This document shows positions 8,022 through 17,200 of a stretch of 28,691 nt of DNA, piece by piece. The stretch is from an uncultured Flavobacteriales bacterium (GTDB lineage: Bacteria; Bacteroidota; Bacteroidia; Flavobacteriales; BACL11). A program made the translations under genes and the position numbers. Within the stretch, counting starts at the first letter, position 1. Each line of letters begins with the position of its first letter. The notes under the pieces were generated by a model that was given only the letters and a program-made list of their open reading frames with translations, searched no databases and was not told the DNA's origin. The stretch spans positions 1-28,691 of the forward strand of contig CATMIT010000005.1 of the NCBI GenBank assembly GCA_950069165.1. Direction: 5' to 3'.

Positions 8022-8954
8022 TTAGGGTGTTATTAAATGTACTTCTTCTACTTGCTCAATTTCAAAAGTAGTATTGTCATAAATAAAAGCAACAATATAC
8101 ATATTATTTTTATTCCAGCCTCCGGAATTTCCATTTCCAAGTTCGATTGTATTTAAAGAATAATCGATATTGTATTGCTCCAAATTATCTAAATTGATAG
8201 TATAAGATTTATCTATTTCTTCATCCATATTATAGATACTGCTAGCTTGCAAAGTTTCTCCCCAAGCCGAATTTATAGAGGTTCGAAACACATGTTTATG
8301 TACATAAAATTCCACATCTACATTTGGAAAGGCCTCCACATCTTTTTGCCAATTAATAATGCTGTCTTCCGTAAGGAAAACTACTAAGTTAAAATCTCCC
8401 CCAATATCATTTAGCACTTTAATATTTACATCCACACTTCCAGCATTTCCGCTTATATCGGAGGAAATAGTAATTCCAAAATCGGGCTCATCAGAAGCAA
8501 CAGATTGTACAATAGAATTCCAATTCGTTACTTCTGCTCCGTGTGTTGAATTTGGAACCCCTATGCGATTTATCATTCCTTTTGGCAAACCTAAATTTGT
8601 AATCTGAAATAAATTATCCCAACTTTCGCCAGTTTCGGTTCTGAAATCATATTGGTATTTTGGCGCCTGACTTATGTGAAATGGCCTTGCATAAGTTTTG
8701 CCAACATGTATTGTAATGGGTACAATTTTATCCCCATAAATATCAATCAGGGCATCCAATTCTCTGGCTGCATTTGGGCAATTAGAACAAGTGTGCCCAG
8801 AATAATCTTCTACCAAAATCTTTTTTATAAAAGTAGTTGGGCTTGAGGTGTCAACAGGTGTTCCTCCATCAGCTGCAAAAGGCTCTTCCACAATATCACA
8901 AGCACCAAAAAAGGCAACAATCAATAGTAAGTTTAATAAATTTTTCATCTTCAA
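8022..8954 (-). CDS. Omp28-related lipoprotein with thioredoxin-like CxxC domain
   Basis: 310 aa. The N-terminus MKMKNLLNLLLIVAFFGAC is a lipoprotein signal with lipid-attached Cys19. Residues 42-170 match the Omp28-related family: KKILVEDYSGHTCSNCPNAA places Cys56 and Cys59 in a CxxC motif, DKIVPITIHVG follows as a strand, and GLPKGMINR carries a thioredoxin-type cis-proline. The C-terminal half is a beta-rich domain of unknown role. It is likely anchored to the outer membrane facing the periplasm or surface. Omp28 was first described in Porphyromonas; a redox or adhesin role is not settled. It lies 5 nt after the DUF6029-like gene and 10 nt before the DUF6588-like gene. An alternative start is Met3. 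Confidence 0.85.
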   Translation of the reverse strand: MKMKNLLNLLLIVAFFGACDIVEEPFAADGGTPVDTSSPTTFIKKILVEDYSGHTCSNCPNAARELDALIDIYGDKIVPITIHVGKTYARPFHISQAPKYQYDFRTETGESWDNLFQITNLGLPKGMINRIGVPNSTHGAEVTNWNSIVQSVASDEPDFGITISSDISGNAGSVDVNIKVLNDIGGDFNLVVFLTEDSIINWQKDVEAFPNVDVEFYVHKHVFRTSINSAWGETLQASSIYNMDEEIDKSYTINLDNLEQYNIDYSLNTIELGNGNSGGWNKNNMYIVAFIYDNTTFEIEQVEEVHLITP

Positions 8955-8959
8955 TATTT

Positions 8960-10576
8960 TTAGAAACTACTTGAAATACTAAGGGTTAGTCCATTGGAAG
9001 AAGGAACGGTTTTACAAACTCCTCCTACACAAAAAATACCTTCTCTTTTTTTACCATATCCAATGGTAAATCGGTTAGCTCCTTTAATGTAGCCAATGTT
9101 GGCATTAAAATAATGCAATTGTTTATCTAGATTTTTATTTCCCCAATTGTACAAATCCTGAACAGAAAAAAACCAATGTGGAGAAATGGTGTATTCTGCC
9201 AAGCCCATGCTCCAGTCGCCATCATCTTGCTCTGTTTTTAACTTTTGTATTTCCACTCGAATGCTATGCCCTCTTTTTATTTTATAGATAACTTCCAAAA
9301 CAGCAATATCAGATTCAATTATGCCATAACCTGTTTGCTGTTGCACCACATCTTTGTTGTAAGATTGTTTAGCCAAAACGGCTGCCAACCTTACTTTCTT
9401 GTTTATTTTTCTGTTAATTTCAATATTAAAATCTTTATAATAAAGTTCTTCTCCTTTCAAACTCACCAACAGTGGCTCATGATTTATATCATCACTCAAA
9501 TAAGAAGGGCCTCCATTTAAAGCATTAATTCTGGAAAAATTCACATCAATTTTAGTGCCGTATTTCCCGCCTAACCAATCGCCTTTTTTTATCTTGTAAA
9601 AGATATCAACCTGAAAACCAGCCTCTCCACTTGGCTGAGTGGCATAAGGATAAAGAGAAATCAAAGTATAGGCATGTTGTTTTGAAATAGCAGGAATATA
9701 ATTCAGCAAAAGGTCTTTCCCAACAGCATCCCTATCTGCTCTAAAAACCATATTATCCACTCTGTGGGCTTCTAATGAAATCCCAATTCCCCTTTGGGAA
9801 TAAGTAAGATTTGATGTGATGGCATTTCCACTTGCATAATTGTTTTCGGTCAAACTGCCGATAGGGTCATTTATTTTGTAGGCATATTCACTATACCAGT
9901 TAAGTCCACCACTAATGATATTCATTCTTCCAGCAAAGGCAGCTACATTTTCAGGAATATTAAAGTTAGGATTAGTAGAATTTTGAAATCGGCTAACTAC
10001 TGAGCCACCAATAATTGTCTTGGTATTTAAGTCCAAGTTCAAGGCATCATTGATATTTATTTCTGCATCCGCTCCTCTAACTATTCCTCTACTGTACTCA
10101 AAAAACTTCCTTTCTTTCCCAATAAAAGTTTTTAAATTCACTCCCTTTAGTGGACGATATCTAAGGCGAACTCCATCCATTGCATTATCAATCCCTAAAG
10201 TTTTCTCTTCATAACTTCTTAGAATTAAACCACTTCCAAATTGCTCATAAAAACTTCCTGCTGTAATATCCAGCCCATCCTTATTATATTGTGCAAACCG
10301 ATAAGGAATTCCGTTTCCATTGTAGCGTGGGTCAAAATCTTTTAATGCATTTAAGTAGCTTTCATAGCGAACGCCAACCGTAAAATTCCCTTTAGTATAT
10401 AGGATATTTAGATAGGCATTATTAAGCATTATCTCATCTACTGAAAGCGCACCAATACTTTTATCTTCTTTATAAGTTTGTAAGCTGAGGTCAAAATCTC
10501 CATGTATTTCTCCACTATTATTTTGGGCAGCCCCCAATAATGGCAATACAAAAAGAAAAACAATTATTTTTCTCAT
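8960..10576 (-). CDS. DUF6029-like outer-membrane beta-barrel protein
   Basis: 538 aa with the signal peptide MRKIIVFLFVLPLLGAAQ. The mature chain alternates beta strands and turns throughout, from FDLSLQTYKEDKSIGALS to the terminal LTLSISSSF, whose final aromatic residue is the usual outer-membrane insertion signal. Strands such as FTVGVRYESYLNAL and ITAGSFYEQFGSGLILRSYE match my recollection of the DUF6029 family of Bacteroidota, whose function is unknown. It is predicted to form a large barrel of roughly 20 or more strands. It sits between a TlpA-like thioredoxin (4 nt upstream) and an Omp28-like lipoprotein (5 nt downstream), so it may be a client of, or conduit for, a thiol-redox module. 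Confidence 0.8.
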   Translation of the reverse strand: MRKIIVFLFVLPLLGAAQNNSGEIHGDFDLSLQTYKEDKSIGALSVDEIMLNNAYLNILYTKGNFTVGVRYESYLNALKDFDPRYNGNGIPYRFAQYNKDGLDITAGSFYEQFGSGLILRSYEEKTLGIDNAMDGVRLRYRPLKGVNLKTFIGKERKFFEYSRGIVRGADAEININDALNLDLNTKTIIGGSVVSRFQNSTNPNFNIPENVAAFAGRMNIISGGLNWYSEYAYKINDPIGSLTENNYASGNAITSNLTYSQRGIGISLEAHRVDNMVFRADRDAVGKDLLLNYIPAISKQHAYTLISLYPYATQPSGEAGFQVDIFYKIKKGDWLGGKYGTKIDVNFSRINALNGGPSYLSDDINHEPLLVSLKGEELYYKDFNIEINRKINKKVRLAAVLAKQSYNKDVVQQQTGYGIIESDIAVLEVIYKIKRGHSIRVEIQKLKTEQDDGDWSMGLAEYTISPHWFFSVQDLYNWGNKNLDKQLHYFNANIGYIKGANRFTIGYGKKREGIFCVGGVCKTVPSSNGLTLSISSSF

Positions 10577-10580
10577 AGTT

Positions 10581-11078
10581 TTATTTTACTAGCTCTATAA
10601 TTTTCTCATGCAACTCCTCTTCATCTCCCTCAATATATCCTCTGTGTTGCCATACGATCTCTTTTTTACCATTTAGCAAAAAGGTATGAGGTACAGTAGA
10701 TACACCCATGGCTCTTTTTAAATCGGCATTAGGATCTAAATAAACTTCATATTCCCAGTCAGATGAGTTTATATAAGGCGCTACTTTTGACATTGATCTT
10801 GAATCATCAATAGAAACAGCTACCAATTTTACGCCCGTTTCCTCTTGCCAATCTTCATATACTTCCGAAATATTATTTAGTTCCTTTTTACAGGGTTTGC
10901 ACCAAGTTGCCCAAAAAGAAATTACAATTGGCTTGCCATCATTATCCAACTCAGAGATATTAAAAGCATCCCCTTTTAGGGTTTTTACTTCAATATTAGG
11001 GAGTTTTCTAATGCCTTGCGAAAAGCTAAAAGCTGTAGCAAGCAATACGACCAATAAAGTTAAAATTTGTTTTTGCAT
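10581..11078 (-). CDS. TlpA/ResA-like periplasmic thioredoxin-fold protein
   Basis: 165 aa with the signal peptide MQKQILTLLVVLLATAFSFS. The mature protein is a complete TlpA-type thioredoxin domain: IVISFWATWCKPCKKEL carries the redox pair Cys60 and Cys63, VKLVAVSIDD follows as the third strand, and the cis-proline is Pro130 in GVSTVPHTFLLN. Such proteins reduce or isomerise disulfides of exported proteins or help haem attachment to cytochromes. It is the first gene of the minus-strand operon, so its substrates may be the barrel and Omp28-like proteins encoded behind it (inference). A possible imperfect -7 box, TAATTTAG, lies at 11104-11111 on the minus strand. Confidence 0.92.
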   Translation of the reverse strand: MQKQILTLLVVLLATAFSFSQGIRKLPNIEVKTLKGDAFNISELDNDGKPIVISFWATWCKPCKKELNNISEVYEDWQEETGVKLVAVSIDDSRSMSKVAPYINSSDWEYEVYLDPNADLKRAMGVSTVPHTFLLNGKKEIVWQHRGYIEGDEEELHEKIIELVK

Positions 11079-11147
11079 TTTTTTGTTTTTAAATTGGGGG
11101 GTGCTAAATTAAATATTTAATATACACAAACTATTATTATGCTAATA

Positions 11148-11176
11148 AAAAAGCCAGCAATTGCTGGCTTTTTATT
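11148..11176 (-). terminator. Palindromic hairpin terminator after the sorting-domain protein gene
   Basis: GCCAGCAATTGCTGGC (11153-11168) is a perfect palindrome flanked by six A residues on one side and five T residues on the other. Folded, it gives a GC-rich stem followed by a U tract in either direction. It begins about 20 nt past the stop of the 11195-12700 gene and separates that gene from the tlpA-like operon. Confidence 0.85.
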
Positions 11177-11194
11177 GTATTAACCAATTAATGT

Positions 11195-12700
11195 TTATCT
11201 AACAATTGTAATCTTTTTAGTGATTATTTTATTGTTTGTTATTAGGTTTACAAAATACATTCCTTCCGAAATTCCAGAAGTAGAAATCGGCATAATGTGC
11301 TGACCGGAGGAAAGCGAACCAATTTCATTGCTATAAACAACCTCTCCTAAAATGTTAAAAATAGTAATTGCCGTTTTACTTTTTTCAGTAGTAGTGAAAG
11401 ATAGTGTCGCAATATCATTTACAGGATTAGGATAAATAGAGATGGTATTTACAATAGTATTTTCTTCAACTGAACTTGGACTTGACACCCCAGTTCTAAA
11501 TTGAGATGATTCCTCATCACTAAATGATGTTGTTGTATAACCACCAGAAGCTAAGGTATAACTATTCCCATCTGTTAATGAATAACCCCCGTTTCCATAT
11601 GAGCAACATAGTCCATCTCCATACGAATCATAAATAGTAAATGTATAACACTCATCTTGTGAAAGAGTTGTTGTAACAGGAGTTTGAACTGAAACAGACC
11701 CATCTGCATACGGGCCACCTGAAGCAATTGCAAGCCCTGAACCTGTTTTTATATCCCAAGTAGTTTCTGAACCATATTGATCAGTAGTAATAGCAACAGT
11801 TACATCTACATGTGCAGCCTGATAAGCTAAAGAAGCTGTAAAGCTAACATCATTGTTTGACATATCATCATCAGTACCACCATTCGGATTTGTAGTTTTG
11901 ATTTCAATTTGACTAGTTCCAGTAATTCCACTGATAGTAGGAAGTGGGATAGTAGTAAGTTGATAAGTAGCAAGATTACCTGTCCATGGCGTAACAGAAT
12001 TTTGCACTCCATTTACTAATACTTCAATATCAAAAGAAGTGAGTGTAGTTAATCCGTAATTTTGCACTTTAATTTCAGGAGTCAAGTCCCCTAAGCAAGT
12101 TTCAGTTGCACCTTCATAAGCCATTGCTTTTACATCATTTATATTTGTAGTAGGAGGTGGACATGAGCTTACAAAACTGTACGGATTTGAACTTTGACCG
12201 GATTCTATAAGCACCCTGTCAGGGCAGATTCTATAAATTGTTGGCCAGTATCCTATTGAATAAGCAGAGGTAACCGTAGTATTATTTACCGTTCCATCAG
12301 TACAAATGATTGGATACGGAGTTCCAGTAATCCAATCACCTAGTGTTCCTCCGCCACTTCCTCCTAAATTAGCAGTCGTATTTCCATCTCCTTCAATAAA
12401 GAAAACCATTACATCATTAGTAGTGGTTGGGCTAACATTAGGATAACCAGCAGGGCCATGGTCTATGTATAAATTCTCAAGCGCTCCACTATTATGATAA
12501 CTCCAGCAAGGGCCACACCAAACAGCCGAAAAGTCAATAAATACAGTATAGCCACTATCCAAGTAGCTGTACATATTGTGTGTAGTTCCGTTTAGGTCAG
12601 TTAGTGTCCAATCAGGAGCAATACTACTATTAGGTAATTGTGCAAATGAGCTACTTACAGATAGGCATGCGACTAGAGCTATTAATAAAATTCGTTTCAT
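11195..12700 (-). CDS. Secreted thioredoxin-like protein with T9SS type A sorting domain
   Basis: 501 aa. The signal peptide MKRILLIALVACLSVSSSFAQ is followed by a thioredoxin/redoxin-like domain (about residues 25-190): VFIDFSAVWCGPCWSYH contains Cys62 and Cys65, and YWPTIYRICP carries the cis-proline region. After SSCPPPTTNINDV comes a beta-sandwich domain (about 190-290). Residues 349-375 (CYTFTIYDSYGDGLCC) form the DSYGDGLC motif found in many surface proteins of Bacteroidota. Residues 420-501, from ISIYPNPVNDIATLSF to KKITIVR, are a type A T9SS C-terminal sorting domain, so the protein should leave the cell through the SprA translocon encoded in this window. It is monocistronic, with its own -7 box upstream and a hairpin downstream. 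Confidence 0.9.
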   Translation of the reverse strand: MKRILLIALVACLSVSSSFAQLPNSSIAPDWTLTDLNGTTHNMYSYLDSGYTVFIDFSAVWCGPCWSYHNSGALENLYIDHGPAGYPNVSPTTTNDVMVFFIEGDGNTTANLGGSGGGTLGDWITGTPYPIICTDGTVNNTTVTSAYSIGYWPTIYRICPDRVLIESGQSSNPYSFVSSCPPPTTNINDVKAMAYEGATETCLGDLTPEIKVQNYGLTTLTSFDIEVLVNGVQNSVTPWTGNLATYQLTTIPLPTISGITGTSQIEIKTTNPNGGTDDDMSNNDVSFTASLAYQAAHVDVTVAITTDQYGSETTWDIKTGSGLAIASGGPYADGSVSVQTPVTTTLSQDECYTFTIYDSYGDGLCCSYGNGGYSLTDGNSYTLASGGYTTTSFSDEESSQFRTGVSSPSSVEENTIVNTISIYPNPVNDIATLSFTTTEKSKTAITIFNILGEVVYSNEIGSLSSGQHIMPISTSGISEGMYFVNLITNNKIITKKITIVR

Positions 12701-12730
12701 GATAATTTTTTTTAAGGTTAATTGAGGTTA

Positions 12731-12738
12731 CAAATATA
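12731..12738 (-). promoter_or_regulatory. Bacteroidota-type -7 box (TATATTTG) for the sorting-domain protein
   Basis: On the minus strand the sequence reads TATATTTG, a perfect TAnnTTTG, ending 30 nt before the ATG at 12700. A TTTG 22 nt further upstream (12764-12761) could be the -33 element. It is divergent from the lipoprotein promoter at 12827, about 90 bp away. Confidence 0.65.
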
Positions 12739-12826
12739 ATGCAAAAAAGTGAAATAATTTCAAAAAACTTAGTTTTTATAATTCATCTTATGCATTCAAA
12801 AAACATCCGTTTTTAGTAATAATTTG

Positions 12827-12834
12827 TATATTTG
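12827..12834 (+). promoter_or_regulatory. Bacteroidota-type -7 box (TATATTTG) for the GCTDP lipoprotein
   Basis: A perfect TAnnTTTG ends 15 nt before the ATG at 12850. Its terminal TTG (12832-12834) is in frame with the gene and can be mistaken for a start codon. The box argues for the ATG as the true start. Confidence 0.65.
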
Positions 12835-12849
12835 TCAAAAAGAAAAATC

Positions 12850-13491
12850 ATGAAAAAAATCGCCTATACTCTTTTAGCAATCTCAATCATCTTTTCTGCT
12901 TGCAAGAAGGAAGAAGGATGTACTGACCCAATCGCTGTTAATTATAATGCTGATGCTGAAGAAGATGATAGTTCTTGTGTATACTGTGTAGATGGTTGTA
13001 CAGACCCATTAGCAACTAACTATGATATAAATGCTACTTGTGATGATAGTTCTTGTACTTACCCTTCAACTTTAAGTCTAGTGGTTACGGGAGATACCCT
13101 TGTTACTGGCGATCCTAATGATCAGTTAACATCATATCTTAATGTTACAAATATTTCTAATAAAACAATAGATGTGCGTTGCAGAATAAATCCAATTAGT
13201 AATACTGGAACTAGTAATGTTCCGCCAGCTGAGTTTTCATTTTGCTGGGGAGGAGTTTGCTATGGTGTAGGCACATTAGTGTCAGGGCAACTAGCAACAC
13301 TTACTTCTGGCCAATTAGTGAAATATCCTGATGTGCCAGCGCATTCTGGTTACTATGATGCTTTTGGCTTGCCTAGTACAGGAAAAATCGAATACTGTTT
13401 TTATAATGATGCTAACCCTACAGATGAGACATGCTTTACAGTAACCTTTATTGCTTTTACAGGTATTGAAGAAAATCCAACAAACAACTAA
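12850..13491 (+). CDS. Lipoprotein with two GCTDP Cys-rich repeats
   Basis: 213 aa from the ATG at 12850. An in-frame TTG at 12832 lies inside the promoter box and would spoil the signal peptide. MKKIAYTLLAISIIFSAC is a lipoprotein signal with lipid-attached Cys18. Residues 23-45 and 49-71 are two copies of a 26-residue-spaced repeat (GCTDPIAVNYNADAEEDDSSC and GCTDPLATNYDINATCDDSSC), a Cys- and Asp-rich module common in surface proteins of marine Bacteroidota, perhaps calcium-binding. Residues 75-213 form a beta-sandwich-like domain with paired cysteines (FCWGGVCYG, EYCFYND, ETCFTV). It has no sorting domain. It is probably cell-surface or outer-membrane anchored; function unknown. A good hairpin follows, so it is monocistronic. 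Confidence 0.82.
   Translation: MKKIAYTLLAISIIFSACKKEEGCTDPIAVNYNADAEEDDSSCVYCVDGCTDPLATNYDINATCDDSSCTYPSTLSLVVTGDTLVTGDPNDQLTSYLNVTNISNKTIDVRCRINPISNTGTSNVPPAEFSFCWGGVCYGVGTLVSGQLATLTSGQLVKYPDVPAHSGYYDAFGLPSTGKIEYCFYNDANPTDETCFTVTFIAFTGIEENPTNN
12964..13056 (+). repeat. In-frame direct repeat encoding the GCTDP units
   Basis: GATGATAGTTCTTGT occurs exactly at 12964-12978 and again at 13042-13056, 78 nt (26 codons) apart. It is the most conserved DNA of the two protein repeats (DDSSC). The identity beyond what the protein requires suggests fairly recent tandem duplication or conversion within the gene. Confidence 0.7.
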
Positions 13492-13526
13492 TCATAAAAA
13501 GATAGAATATATTTACAATAGTTATG

Positions 13527-13560
13527 AAAACCCTATGCTGAAAAGTATAGGGTTTTGTTT
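13527..13560 (+). terminator. Hairpin terminator after the GCTDP lipoprotein gene
   Basis: AAAACCCTAT (13527-13536) pairs with ATAGGGTTTT (13547-13556) around a 10-nt region that can add two more pairs, and a T-rich stretch follows. It lies 36 nt after the stop and ahead of the ruvA promoter. Confidence 0.82.
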
Positions 13561-13583
13561 TATAACAAAATCATTCATTTTAT

Positions 13584-13591
13584 TAGATTTG
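13584..13591 (+). promoter_or_regulatory. Bacteroidota-type -7 box (TAGATTTG) for ruvA-sprA
   Basis: A perfect TAnnTTTG ends 22 nt before the ruvA ATG, just after the preceding terminator. No good -33 TTTG is seen at the expected distance. No other promoter is evident before sprA, so it probably drives both genes. Confidence 0.6.
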
Positions 13592-13613
13592 TTTTTTTAA
13601 AACTAGCAAACAA

Positions 13614-14195
13614 ATGATAACACACATTAAAGGAAAACTGATAGAAAAAACGCCAACCTATGTGGTGATTGATTGCAATGGAATTGGCTATAAGCTTAAT
13701 ATTTCCTTACATACCTTCTCTAGCATAAAAGAAGAGAATTGCATGTTATTTACCCACCTTTCAGTAAAGGAAGACTCACACACCCTTTATGGTTTTTCTG
13801 ATGAAAATGAAAGAGAACTTTTTAGAGGTCTCATTTCCGTTTCAGGAGTTGGACCGAGCACAGCACAAGTGGTCCTTTCCACTTTTTCGCCAAACGAAAC
13901 AAGACAATACATTATTACAGCAGATGTTGCCGCCCTGCAATCTGTGAAAGGAATTGGGGCCAAAACAGCACAGAGAATAATAATCGATTTAAAAGACAAG
14001 TTAGGCAAGGGAATTACTACTACCGATATTCCTCTTTATCAAGACAATGATTTAAGAATGCAAGCGTTATCTGCATTAGTTGCATTGGGCTTTAGCAAAA
14101 AAGTTGCCGAGCAAAAAGTAGATAAGACTCTGAGAAACAGCTCTGAAGACTTATCTGTGGAAGCTTTGGTGAAGTCGGCTTTAAGCCAAATGTAA
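13614..14195 (+). CDS. ruvA: Holliday junction branch migration protein RuvA
   Basis: Tetrameric Holliday-junction-binding partner of the RuvB motor. 193 aa, normal length. The N-terminal OB-fold is MITHIKGKLIEKTPTYVVIDCNGIGYKLNIS. Two helix-hairpin-helix DNA-binding motifs follow: LISVSGVGPSTAQVVLS near residues 72-88 and SVKGIGAKTAQRIIIDLKDKL near 108-128. The C-terminal domain (about 140-193, MQALSALVALGFSKKVAEQKV) is the flexible RuvB-contacting part. It stands 26 nt ahead of sprA, an association I recall from other Flavobacteriia. ruvB is encoded separately at 3712. Confidence 0.96.
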   Translation: MITHIKGKLIEKTPTYVVIDCNGIGYKLNISLHTFSSIKEENCMLFTHLSVKEDSHTLYGFSDENERELFRGLISVSGVGPSTAQVVLSTFSPNETRQYIITADVAALQSVKGIGAKTAQRIIIDLKDKLGKGITTTDIPLYQDNDLRMQALSALVALGFSKKVAEQKVDKTLRNSSEDLSVEALVKSALSQM

Positions 14196-14221
14196 TTGCT
14201 ATTGATTATTATTTTCCAGAT

Positions 14222-17200
14222 TTGAACAAAAGAATTTTTTATATAAGTTTTGTGCTTTTTTTTGTAATGTTATCGGCTAGTTCGTTTGCTTTTACTGTGT
14301 CCGATACCACAAAAACAGACACTACTTTAGCTTATCCTTTTTCAGGAATAGAGAGTGGAGGTTTGTATATGAATAATCCAAGTATTTTCAGCACTTTTGT
14401 AGAGTATGACCCCATTACCAATCAGTATTATGAGTGGCAAAGAATAGGTGGTAGAAATGTAGGCTTTCCTAGAGTAATGAGTTTTCAAGAATACCAAGAG
14501 TATCAGTTGGAAAAATCCACTCGAACTTATTGGGACTTGCGAACGGGAGAGAGAAAAGTTAGGCAAACTTCTGCTTTTGGTCTGCCGAAACTCTACATTG
14601 GGGGGCAAGCTTTCGATCGGCTTTTTGGAGGCAATACAGTTGATATTCGTCCGCAGGGCTCGGCCGAGCTAATTTTTTCATTAAGGGTAAATCGTTTGGA
14701 TAACCCTTCCTTGCCAGAAGAGCAAAGACGAACTACTTCCTTTGATTTTGTGGAAAAAATACAAATGAATGTAATTGGTAAGATTGGGGAAAAATTAAAA
14801 TTAACTACCAATTATAATACAGAAAGCACTTTCGATTTTGAAAACCAAATGAAGCTGGAGTATACAGGTTTTGAGGATGAAATAATAAAGAAGATAGAAA
14901 TAGGAAATGTAAGCCTACCATTAAATGGGACACTTATTACAGGTAGTCAAAGCCTTTTTGGTATAAAAACACAGCTCCAGTTTGGTAGAACAACTATTAC
15001 CAGTATCCTCACCCAACAAAAAAGCAAAACATCAGAAGTGGAGGTAAGTGGTGGGGCGCAAACCACAGAATTTGATATTTATGCTGACCAGTACGAATCA
15101 AACAAACATTATTTTCTTACACACTATTTTAAAGAGCAATATGATGCGGCACTTGCAAATTTACCATTTGTAAATTCACCAATTAATATTACAAAAATGG
15201 AGGTATGGATTACCAACAAAACAGGAACTACCGAGAACACGAGAAATATTATTGCCTTTTTAGATTTAGGGGAAACGGAAGTTTATAATAATTTCCCAAG
15301 TTTTGCTGATGGTCCTCCATATGGTAATTTTCCAGATAATGATGCAAATGATTTATTTGATAATTTGACAAATAGCTTTAATGCAGCTCGGGATATTAAT
15401 CAAGTCAATAATACTTTTGGTCCATTTTCCTTTATTTTTAAAGCGGCCCAAGATTATGAAAAATTAGAAAGAGCAAGACTGCTAACCACATCAGAATATA
15501 CCTTGAATTCTCAACTTGGATACATTTCCTTAAATCAGGCACTAAATAATGATGAAGTGCTTGCGGTAGCTTTTCAGTATACCATTGGCAACAATATTTT
15601 TCAGGTAGGGGAACTCAGTACCACAGGCCCCACTGCTCCGGATGCACTTTTTGTAAAACTACTGAAAGGAACTAACTTCTCTCCACAATTACCTAATTGG
15701 GATTTGATGATGAAAAACATTTATGCTATTGGGGCTTATCAGATGAGTCAAAATGATTTTATTTTAGATGTGATTTATGAAAATACGGAAGAATCGGGAG
15801 GAATTACCAATTATATTCCAGAAGGAGTTTTAGATGGAATTCCACTTATAAAAGTGCTGAATTTAGATAATTTAAATGCCCAACAAGACAAGCAATCAGA
15901 TGGCGTTTTCGATTTTATTGAGGGCATAACTGCCAAATCTTCAAATGGAAGAATTATTTTTCCTGTGCGCGAACCATTTGGAAGTTATTTAAAAAGTAAG
16001 TTTTCTGATCAAACCCTAGCTGATAAATATGTTTATCAAGTTTTATATGATTCAACTAAAACCGTTGCCCAACAATATCCCGAATTAAATAAATTCAGGT
16101 TAAAGGGAAGCTATCAAGCATCCTCTGGAGCGGAGATTTCCCTTAACGCCATGAATGTACCGGAGGGTTCGGTTACAGTTACAGCTGGCTCGCAAAAATT
16201 AGTGGAAAATCAGGATTATACGGTGGACTATATGTTAGGCAGAGTAACCATAATCAATCAAGGGATCTTAAATTCAGGGGTCCCCATAAAAATTTCATTA
16301 GAAAATAATGCGCTTTATGGCATCCAGAATAAAACATTGATAGGCACACATATCGATTATGAAATAAACAAGGATTTTATTATTGGGGCAACAGTGCTGA
16401 ATCTTACAGAACGCCCATATACTGTAAAAATAAATACTGGGGATGAGCCAATCTCCAATACCATTTGGGGATTGGACGGAACCTATCAAAGAACCTCCCC
16501 GTTTATTACAAAGATGGTGGACAAACTACCCTTTTTGGAAACAAAGGCGAAATCAACTCTTATTGCAACTGCCGAATTTGCCCACTTTATTCCTGGTCAC
16601 CATAAATCTTTGGGGAATTCTGGCGTATCTTATATTGATGATTTTGAAGCCAGCAAAACAGGAATTAACATGAAAAATATGGGCGCTTGGTTTTTATCAA
16701 GTATCCCACAGGGGCAAGAAAATATTTTCCCTAATGCCGGAGTAAATGACGATTTAAAAAGTGGTTTTGATAGGGCAAAAGTAGCATGGTATACTATTGA
16801 TCCTTTGTTTTACAGAAATACTTCTGTCACTCCACCAGGGGTGAATAAGAGCATTACTTTGCCAAATGGCAATACAATTCCTCAGCAATCTTATCATTAT
16901 TCCAGAGAGGTTTTAGAAAAGGAAGTTTTTCCCAATAAAGATCCGGATTTGGGAAGTCAGATTTCCAATTTAGCCCTTTTGGATGTTGCCTATTATCCAA
17001 ATAAAAGAGGACCATATAATTATAATGTATTAGAACTAGATGCAGATGGTACGCTTCAAAACCCTGACAACAAATGGGCAGGATTGATGCGAAAAGTGGA
17101 AACCAATGATTTTGAAGCCGCTAATATCGAATTCATAGAATTTTGGATGATGGATCCTTTCAATGCTGAAGATGGTGATGTCAATCATAGTGGTGGCGAT

